Positions 7,179 to 13,097 of a stretch of DNA of 15,346 nucleotides are shown in pieces; the first letter of the stretch is position 1; each line of letters begins with the position of its first letter. This stretch comes from an uncultured Bacteroidota bacterium (GTDB lineage: Bacteria; Bacteroidota; Bacteroidia; Chitinophagales; Chitinophagaceae). The position numbers and the translations under genes were made by a program. The DNA is taken from positions 1 to 15,346 of the forward strand of contig CAIJZG010000184.1 in NCBI GenBank assembly GCA_903825065.1, given 5' to 3'. Under the pieces are notes generated by a model. It made no database searches. It was not told the origin of the DNA and saw nothing but the letters and a program-made list of their open reading frames with translations.

Positions 7179-7949
7179 TTGAGAAAAAGGCTACACATTA
7201 CTATTGGTTGTTTGTTGATCTGTACTATATTTTTTGTTCAGAATTCAAATGCACAGTATATAAATATTAAAGGAAGGGTTTTTGATATTTCTGCTAGAAG
7301 ACCTTTAGAAGCAGTTGCTGTTATAAGTACTTCAGGAAAAGTTACAACTACAGATTCATTAGGTAGATATGAGCTCCGTGTTTCTGTGAAAGATTCTATT
7401 TGGTTTAGCATGATTGGTAAATCAACCATGAAATATCCTGTTGATACTATTTCAAATACAGAAAGCTTCGATGTAATGATACATGTTCGTTCATTCGATC
7501 TTCCCGAAGTAAAAGTTAGAAACAGTTATTACAAACTAGATTCAATTCAAAATAGAAAAGATTACGCAAAGTTTTTCGATTTTAAAAAACCAGGTTTGCG
7601 GTTGAGCGAAAATCCAGGATATAATCCAAATGGACTAACTGTAGGCTTCGACTTAGATGAGATCATCAATATGTTTCGATTTAAAAGAAACAAAAGCTTA
7701 GCTAGTTTGCAACAAAGATTATTACAACAAGAAGAAGATAAGTATATCGATCATCGATTCAGCAAGGCTTTTGTAAGGAAGATCACTAAATTAAATAATC
7801 AAGAACTAGATGAGTTCATGAAAGATTATCGACCAGATTATGAAATGGTTCAAAGAATGAATGAACTTGAATTGGGCTATTTTATTGAAAAAAACTTCGA
7901 AGAATTTAAAAACAAAAAATATAATAAGGGTGCACCAAGAAGATATTAG
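7179..7949 (+). CDS. Secreted protein with carboxypeptidase-regulatory-like domain
   Basis: A 256-residue exported protein. The N-terminus has basic residues, a hydrophobic core (I-T-I-G-C-L-L-I-C-T-I-F-F-V) and an N-S-N-A-Q site suited to signal peptidase I, with Gln after the cut as is common in Bacteroidota. A carboxypeptidase-D-regulatory-like beta-sandwich follows at about 28-110, with I-K-G-R-V-F-D at its start and T-T-D-S-L-G-R-Y-E-L as the usual turn. The remaining 145 residues are charged and probably helical, with no recognised domain. The start is TTG at 7179. There is no TonB-dependent receptor beta-barrel, so this is a stand-alone version likely in the periplasm or outer membrane. 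Its stop overlaps the convergent kinase gene by 4 bp. Confidence 0.85.
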   Translation: MRKRLHITIGCLLICTIFFVQNSNAQYINIKGRVFDISARRPLEAVAVISTSGKVTTTDSLGRYELRVSVKDSIWFSMIGKSTMKYPVDTISNTESFDVMIHVRSFDLPEVKVRNSYYKLDSIQNRKDYAKFFDFKKPGLRLSENPGYNPNGLTVGFDLDEIINMFRFKRNKSLASLQQRLLQQEEDKYIDHRFSKAFVRKITKLNNQELDEFMKDYRPDYEMVQRMNELELGYFIEKNFEEFKNKKYNKGAPRRY

Positions 7950-9004
7950 ATAGTATTTCTTTCTAGGGCATTTACTGCTTTCATCGATAATAATTTAATC
8001 AATGGTAGTAAAGCTCCAAATCTTGCATCATTGCTATTGCCTTGTTTCCATCTTTGATAAATCTGTTGTCCAATTACCGCATTTTTAAATAATCCAAAAA
8101 CGTAATAGAATAAAATATCAGTTACATCACGATTTGTTTTATAGGCATAGAGATCTACCAATTCTCTTCTGCTTAAATTTCCAGGTAGCCAGGTTAAATT
8201 ATAGGTTTTTAATATTGCCTCTTCCCCAGCTTCAAACCAGTAAGCCAAACTAGCACCAACATCCATTAACGGATCGCCAACTGTGGCCATTTCCCAATCA
8301 AGAACGCCAATGATATTTGAAAGATCATTAGGATCTAGTATTACATTATCGTATTTATAATCGTTATGCAAAATAGAAGGCGCTTGTTCTTTAGGGAAAT
8401 TTTTGCTCAACCAATCAGCAATTCTATTCATGCTATCAATAGAATCGGTCTCTGCTGCAAAGTATCTTTTTACCCATCCTCTAACTTGTCTGCTAACGTA
8501 TCCCTCGGGTTTCCCTAATTGGATTAATGAAGTATTTACAATATCAATAGCATGAAGTTCTACTAAGTTATCAACCAATGCAATGGAAATTTGATGCATG
8601 AGTGCAGAATCAATTTGCATATTTGGTGCGTTGCCAGCTCTCAGTACTACACCTTTTATCCGTTCCATCATATAAAATGGGGCACCAGTAATAGCAGGAT
8701 TCTCGCAATAATGCAATACTGCGGGTACTTTGCTGTAATGAGGTTTAAGAAAATTCAATACACGATATTCTCTCCCCATATCATGCGCAGATTGAATTTG
8801 AGCACCTGCAGGGGGCATACGTAATACCCATTCTTTATTCGCTGTTTGAATACAATAAGTAATATTGGAATATCCCCCTGGGAATCTGGAAATATTAGTT
8901 ATAGTTCCAATAATAGGTACAGTTTCAAGCAGGTAATTATTCAATCTTGAGATATCAAATTGTTCTCCTTGTTTAAGTGGGATGGAATTATCTAATTGCA
9001 TCAT
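7946..9004 (-). CDS. APH-like phosphotransferase, probable 4-hydroxyacyl-CoA kinase (ACAD10/11 kinase-domain and LvaA-like)
   Basis: Aminoglycoside-phosphotransferase-fold kinase of 352 residues. The N-lobe has G-G-Y-S-N glycine-loop-like residues and W-V-L-R-M-P carrying the ATP-Arg/Lys region. The catalytic loop is H213-N-D215-Y-K-Y-D-N220, and the metal-binding segment is L-D236-W-E-M-A-T-V-G-D-P-L-M-D. That segment closely resembles the L-D-W-E-L-S-T-I-G-H-P-L-S-D of human ACAD11 as I remember it. Members next to acyl-CoA dehydrogenases (LvaA in Pseudomonas putida; the fused domains of ACAD10/11) phosphorylate the 4-hydroxyl of 4-hydroxyacyl-CoA. Here the ATG overlaps the dehydrogenase TGA as ATGA (9004-9001), implying coupled translation. 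Antibiotic resistance is unlikely given this context. The substrate is inferred, not shown. Confidence 0.88.
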   Translation of the reverse strand: MMQLDNSIPLKQGEQFDISRLNNYLLETVPIIGTITNISRFPGGYSNITYCIQTANKEWVLRMPPAGAQIQSAHDMGREYRVLNFLKPHYSKVPAVLHYCENPAITGAPFYMMERIKGVVLRAGNAPNMQIDSALMHQISIALVDNLVELHAIDIVNTSLIQLGKPEGYVSRQVRGWVKRYFAAETDSIDSMNRIADWLSKNFPKEQAPSILHNDYKYDNVILDPNDLSNIIGVLDWEMATVGDPLMDVGASLAYWFEAGEEAILKTYNLTWLPGNLSRRELVDLYAYKTNRDVTDILFYYVFGLFKNAVIGQQIYQRWKQGNSNDARFGALLPLIKLLSMKAVNALERNTI

Positions 9005-10221
9005 TTCTTCTTTTTAAGATCTAGTCCATATTTTTTTAAAATATGAATTGCGATGCTTTGCTTATGAACTTCATCGGCACCATCCCAAATTCTTGCACCT
9101 CTTTCATGTTGATACAAATTAGCTAACATAGTTTCATCAGTAAGGCCCATACCACCATGCACTTGAATGGCACGATCCAAAACTTTTAAAAACATATTAG
9201 CAACATAAAATTTAATTCCTGAAATCTGATCCCTTGTTGCTTTTGCCCCTCTCTTATCAATCGAATCGGCAGTATTTAAAACTAATAAACGTGCCGCATC
9301 AATCTCTACACGACTTTCTGCAATGAACCCCTGAATAAATTGTTTTTGTCCGAGCATAACACCTTCTTCCATTTCTCTGCTTACTGCTCTTTTGCAAAGT
9401 AAGTCAAGGGCTTTTTCTGCAATACCAATCCAACGCATACAATGGTGTATTCTTCCGGGGCCCAATCGCTCTTGTGCCAAACGAAACCCCATTCCTTCCG
9501 TACCAATTAAATTAGTTAGTGGAACACGACAATTAGTATAAATTATTTCTGCATGACTAGCCCAACCTTCTCCTGTTTCACCGAAGATGGGAATATTTCT
9601 GACCAAGTTGAAACCTGGTGTATTAGTAGGCACGATGATCATACTTGCTCTTTCATGTGGAGCAGCTTCGGGATTAGTTACGGCCATCACTACTGCAAAC
9701 TCAGCGCCATCTGCAGAAGAAGTAAACCATTTATGTCCATTAATCACATACTCATCACCATCGCGAACGGCAGTTGTACCAAGCCTTGTAGGGTTCGATC
9801 CCGCGTACTCGGGTTCAGTCATCGAAAAGCAACTTCTTATTTTCCCTTCTAATAGCGGCTGTAAAAATTTATCTTTTATTGCATCAGATCCAAACCGACT
9901 GATTAATTCATAGTTGCCAATATCTGGTGCCTGACAATTAAAAGTGTATTGTCCATAGTAAGGTGCCAGCGACATGATTTCGCTTAACTGTCCAAACTCA
10001 CAAAGTGTTAATCCTTGTCCGCCTTCTTCTTTAGATAAATGTAATCCCCAGAGTCCTAATGTTTTTACTTCTTCTCTTTTTGCCTGCAGAATAATTTCTG
10101 TTTGTTTGAATGGACGCGTTAAGTGATCTTTCTCTAAAGGAATTAATTCCTCTATCACAAATTTTCGAAGCTTCGTTTCAATCTCGGTTAATCTTTCGGT
10201 ATGAAATATTGTTTCCATCAT
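9001..10221 (-). CDS. Acyl-CoA dehydrogenase, ACAD10/11 (LvaC)-like
   Basis: Flavoprotein of 406 residues with the normal acyl-CoA dehydrogenase layout: a helical N-domain (about 1-130), a beta domain with the FAD/substrate segment C-F-S-M-T-E-P-E-Y-A-G-S-N (about 140-245), and a helical C-domain. R252-L-G-P-G-R-I-H-H-C-M-R263 is, as I recall it, identical or nearly so in ACAD11. In the C-domain W-D380-G-A-D-E-V-H, Asp380 sits where medium-chain dehydrogenases carry the catalytic Glu, and ACAD11 also has D-G-P-D-E-V-H there. The likely job is eliminating phosphate from 4-phosphoacyl-CoA and rehydrating to 3-hydroxyacyl-CoA. Ordinary alpha,beta-dehydrogenation is the alternative. It starts 7 bp after the SDR stop and overlaps the kinase gene by 4 bp. 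Confidence 0.93.
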   Translation of the reverse strand: MMETIFHTERLTEIETKLRKFVIEELIPLEKDHLTRPFKQTEIILQAKREEVKTLGLWGLHLSKEEGGQGLTLCEFGQLSEIMSLAPYYGQYTFNCQAPDIGNYELISRFGSDAIKDKFLQPLLEGKIRSCFSMTEPEYAGSNPTRLGTTAVRDGDEYVINGHKWFTSSADGAEFAVVMAVTNPEAAPHERASMIIVPTNTPGFNLVRNIPIFGETGEGWASHAEIIYTNCRVPLTNLIGTEGMGFRLAQERLGPGRIHHCMRWIGIAEKALDLLCKRAVSREMEEGVMLGQKQFIQGFIAESRVEIDAARLLVLNTADSIDKRGAKATRDQISGIKFYVANMFLKVLDRAIQVHGGMGLTDETMLANLYQHERGARIWDGADEVHKQSIAIHILKKYGLDLKKKK

Positions 10222-10228
10222 TTTTTAT

Positions 10229-10996
10229 TTAAATGGTTAAACCACCATCAGCAGTAAAAATGCTTCCAGTGGTATATGCTGAAGCATCAGATGCCAGATA
10301 TAATGCAAGCCCAGCTATCTCTTCCACGGTTCCCATTCTGGAGATTGGAGTAAGCCTTACAAAATGGGCGAGCATTTTTTCATTTGTCCAAAGTGCTTCA
10401 GAAAATTTTGTTTTAATAAGCCCAGGGCAAATTGAATTCACCCGAATATTATCCACCCCATATTCTTTAGCAGTTACTTTCGTAAGCATATTCAGCGCTG
10501 CTTTCGAAATAGAATAAATACCCAATCCTGGATCAGGTCTCATACCTGCCACTGAACTAATATTGATTATTGATCCACCACCTCTTGCTTTCATAAGAGG
10601 GTGAACAAGTTTGCTTAATTCAAAGGGAGCTTTTACATTCACGCTCATAATTTTATCGAATGCCCATTCTTCACAATTATTAACGGGTCCGAATACCGGG
10701 TTAGTTGCTGCATTATTTACCAGTATGTCGATGCCTCCATAATTGGATACTACTTTTGCAATGAGTTCTTTGCAGGCAACCACATCGCCGGCATTCGCAG
10801 CATAGCCTACACAGTCGCCTCCATTTTCACGAATACTTTCTGATACTCTATCAAGGTCTTCTTGTTTTCTGGAATTGATAATTACCCGAGCACCACATGC
10901 TGCAAAAAAACAGGCAATGGCTTCGCCAATTCCTTTACTGGCACCAGTAATAAGTGCTACTTTATTGTTGAGACTAAATATTTGATTTGCATCCAT
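10229..10996 (-). CDS. SDR-family oxidoreductase, DHRS4/FabG-like
   Basis: Classical short-chain dehydrogenase/reductase, 255 residues, NAD(P)-dependent. Visible: nucleotide-binding T-G-A-S-K-G-I-G, N-S-R-K after strand beta2 (suggesting NADP preference), structural N-N-A-A, catalytic S148, Y161 and K165 (Y-S-I-S-K), P-G-L-I-K-T after the catalytic region, and C-terminal T-A-D-G-G. The N-N-A-A-T-N-P-V-F-G segment resembles peroxisomal DHRS4-type reductases from memory. In this operon it probably interconverts a 3-hydroxy- and 3-ketoacyl-CoA, or a 4-keto and 4-hydroxy group, beside the kinase and dehydrogenase. It lies 18 bp after the upstream SDR and 7 bp before the dehydrogenase. Substrate is inferred from context only. 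Confidence 0.92.
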   Translation of the reverse strand: MDANQIFSLNNKVALITGASKGIGEAIACFFAACGARVIINSRKQEDLDRVSESIRENGGDCVGYAANAGDVVACKELIAKVVSNYGGIDILVNNAATNPVFGPVNNCEEWAFDKIMSVNVKAPFELSKLVHPLMKARGGGSIINISSVAGMRPDPGLGIYSISKAALNMLTKVTAKEYGVDNIRVNSICPGLIKTKFSEALWTNEKMLAHFVRLTPISRMGTVEEIAGLALYLASDASAYTTGSIFTADGGLTI

Positions 10997-11014
10997 AATC
11001 TTTATTTGAATATT

Positions 11015-11854
11015 TTATATTGTTTTTTTCATCACTCTTTTCATGGCAGCCATAAAATCTTTTGCCACTTTTTTTCTAAACCAAAGGGGTGCTAATCTTT
11101 TCAAGAGCCACATTTTATGAGCAGCTTTTGGAAGGATAATGTACAATTCATTTTTCCCTGCTCGTGTGAGTATTTCTTTTGCCACATCTTTTGCTTCTAA
11201 ACCCGACCTGTCAATGAATGCTTGTGTAGCTTTTTTAACCCATACACCACCACGTGCATATTGTATCACATTTGTTTTAAAATAAGTGGGTTGAATACAG
11301 GAGACTTTGATATTATAGTCAAGCAATTCTCCATATAAAGTTTCGCTGATTGCCACTACTGCTGCTTTAGTCATATTATAAGCCCCCATAGTTGGTGCAC
11401 ATCCAATTGCAGCTGCACTCGCAGTATTGAGAATATGGCCTGACTTTTGTTTTTTCATAGCTGGGATAAAATAAAAGCAACCATAAACCACACCAAGCTG
11501 ATTAATTCCCGTCATCCATTCGTAATTTTCCAAGGCATACTCTTCAAATAAACCTCCATCGCCAACGCCGGCATTATTAAACAGGAGGTCAATTCCATTT
11601 ACTTGCTCTAAAAAAGAAGCCGATACTGATTGATATTCTACTTTGTCAGACACATCCAGATGAAATGTAATGGGTGTTCCCCCAAGTGCGGATACTTCAG
11701 CTGCTACTTCTGCAAGCTGTTCCATATTAATGTCGGCCATTCCAATGGTCCATCCTTCCTGTGCAAGTTCTATAGAGAATGCTTTTCCAAGTCCGGATGC
11801 AGCCCCAGTAATAAAAGCCCGCTTCTCGGGGTAATTTTTGGAGAGTTGATACAT
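11015..11854 (-). CDS. SDR-family oxidoreductase with cationic C-terminal tail
   Basis: First gene of the leftward operon; a short-chain dehydrogenase of 279 residues. Visible: T-G-A-A-S-G-L-G cofactor loop, D-I-N after strand beta2 (an acidic residue there favours NAD), L-D-V, N-N-A-G, and catalytic S146, Y159 and K163 (Y-N-M-T-K). It is not closely related to the second SDR. The last 45 residues are basic and hydrophobic (K-M-W-L-L-K-R-L-A-P-L-W-F-R-K-K, ending K-R-V-M-K-K-T-I), which could form an amphipathic membrane-associating helix. With the second SDR it could supply the 4-keto to 4-hydroxy step or the later 3-hydroxyacyl-CoA oxidation. Which does which cannot be told from sequence. 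Confidence 0.9.
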   Translation of the reverse strand: MYQLSKNYPEKRAFITGAASGLGKAFSIELAQEGWTIGMADINMEQLAEVAAEVSALGGTPITFHLDVSDKVEYQSVSASFLEQVNGIDLLFNNAGVGDGGLFEEYALENYEWMTGINQLGVVYGCFYFIPAMKKQKSGHILNTASAAAIGCAPTMGAYNMTKAAVVAISETLYGELLDYNIKVSCIQPTYFKTNVIQYARGGVWVKKATQAFIDRSGLEAKDVAKEILTRAGKNELYIILPKAAHKMWLLKRLAPLWFRKKVAKDFMAAMKRVMKKTI

Positions 11855-11889
11855 ATGGCAAGTTTTTGTTAGGTCTATGAATTTACGTT

Positions 11890-11927
11890 CTAAAATGCGA
11901 TTCTTATTCTTTTATCGAATATTTTAG
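11890..11927. promoter_or_regulatory. Imperfect inverted repeat, possible operator of the SDR-ACAD-kinase operon
   Basis: CTAAAATGCGAT (11890-11901) and ATCGAATATTTTAG (11914-11927) are inverted copies. They share CTAAAAT and CGAT or GAT ends, with a 2-base insertion in the right arm and 12 bases between. The repeat lies 36-73 bp upstream of the first SDR, within the 149-bp region shared with the efflux adaptor gene, so it could bind a dimeric regulator. No regulator gene is adjacent in the window. No TAnnTTTG element was found for the leftward operon. The AT-rich composition makes chance possible. Confidence 0.35.
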
Positions 11928-11950
11928 CATGTTTAACCATTCATACATTG

Positions 11951-11984
11951 TTGAAAGCCAACAGTTAAAATATTTCTATCTTTA
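11951..11984 (+). promoter_or_regulatory. Candidate Bacteroidota promoter for the RND efflux genes
   Basis: TTG at 11951-11953 and TATCTTTA at 11977-11984 (7 of 8 to TAnnTTTG) are 23 bp apart, within the -33/-7 spacing known for Bacteroidota. Transcription would begin about 10 bases before the TTG start codon at 12004, giving a very short leader. Confidence 0.4.
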
Positions 11985-12003
11985 ATTTCCAAAACTTCAG
12001 CCT

Positions 12004-13050
12004 TTGAAACCAATTTATTTAGCAGTTATCATCCTAACATCTTTTGCAGCCTGTAAATCAAAGACAGAGGCACCCAAACAAAATACTGTGCAGCCGCCAG
12101 TAATCGTTGATGTTATCATCGCCCATCCTCAAAAAATTAGTAATGTTATGGAAGCCAATGGTACCGTAGTGGCTAATGAATATGCAGAATTGCATCCAGA
12201 GGTAAGCGGAAGAGTAGTATATCTAGATATTCCAGAAGGCAAAATGGTTACAAAAGGAACCGTTCTTGCAAGAATTAATGACGCTGATTTACAAGCACAA
12301 ATTGCCAAAACAAAAGTGCTTTTAGAATTAGCAACTATAACAGAGCAACGCAATAAAAAATTATTGAATATAAATGGTATCAATCAGAATGATTATGATA
12401 TTGCTTTGAATCAGGTTAAAAGTCTAAAAGCAGATTTAGATTATACACAAACGCTGATAGATAAAACAGTCATCAAAGCTCCGTTTGATGGATTAATTGG
12501 TTTGAGACAAATTAGTCCGGGGGCTTATATTACCCCAGCTACAATTGTTGCCACTATCCAACAAGTAAATAAATTAAAAATCGATTTTACAGTTCCTGAA
12601 AATTATAGTGCTCTTATTAAAAAGGGCAAAACGATTGATGTGGATATTGATGCAGGTAAGTCGGCCAAAAGAAAAGCCACCATTTATGCCACCGAACCTT
12701 TAATCAATGCCACTTCTCGAAATTTAAAAATTCGCGCTTATTTAGAAGGAGCAGCAAATCCTGGAGGGTTTGTAAAAATATATATCGATGCAGGCGAAAA
12801 TAGCAATAGTATTATGGTTCCTGCTAATGCGATAATACCTGATGCAAGTGTTAAAAAATTAGTTGTTGTAAAAAATGGTATATCCTCGCTTGTTAAGATT
12901 ACTACTGGGGTAAGAAATATTGGTGCGGTTGAAGTTTTAACTGGTATTAATGAAGGCGATTCTGTAGTTGTAAGCGGTGTTCTTTTCGCAAAGCCAAATG
13001 GGAAAGCAAAAGTTCGTAAAGTTTTAAAACTAGAAGAAATTATTCGCTAA
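12004..13050 (+). CDS. RND efflux membrane-fusion (periplasmic adaptor) lipoprotein
   Basis: Periplasmic adaptor of 348 residues linking an RND pump to an outer-membrane channel. The signal peptide ends in a lipobox S-F-A-A-C17, so it is probably anchored to the inner membrane by lipid. Domains in order: first lipoyl half with H64-P-E-V-S-G-R70 and D-I-P-E-G-K-M-V (about 55-90), a short alpha-hairpin (about 95-150), second lipoyl half I157-K-A-P-F-D-G-L-I-G with S-P-G-A-Y-I, beta-barrel (about 190-265) and membrane-proximal domain. This is the HlyD/AcrA-type arrangement. The start is a TTG at 12004: TAA at 11983-11985 closes the frame upstream, and no ATG or GTG precedes the signal peptide. 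The pump gene follows after 47 bp. Confidence 0.94.
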   Translation: MKPIYLAVIILTSFAACKSKTEAPKQNTVQPPVIVDVIIAHPQKISNVMEANGTVVANEYAELHPEVSGRVVYLDIPEGKMVTKGTVLARINDADLQAQIAKTKVLLELATITEQRNKKLLNINGINQNDYDIALNQVKSLKADLDYTQTLIDKTVIKAPFDGLIGLRQISPGAYITPATIVATIQQVNKLKIDFTVPENYSALIKKGKTIDVDIDAGKSAKRKATIYATEPLINATSRNLKIRAYLEGAANPGGFVKIYIDAGENSNSIMVPANAIIPDASVKKLVVVKNGISSLVKITTGVRNIGAVEVLTGINEGDSVVVSGVLFAKPNGKAKVRKVLKLEEIIR

Positions 13051-13097
13051 TGGCTGGCCTCCATTTTTATTAATGCATTTTTGATCCAAGGAATAAG

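Noticed and set aside
7946..9004. Aminoglycoside resistance gene
   Set aside because: The fold matches, but the coupled acyl-CoA dehydrogenase and SDR neighbours and ACAD11-like kinase motifs point to metabolism.
9553..9913. Two overlapping plus-strand open frames of about 100 codons
   Set aside because: Antisense to the conserved acyl-CoA dehydrogenase core, with no protein family seen.
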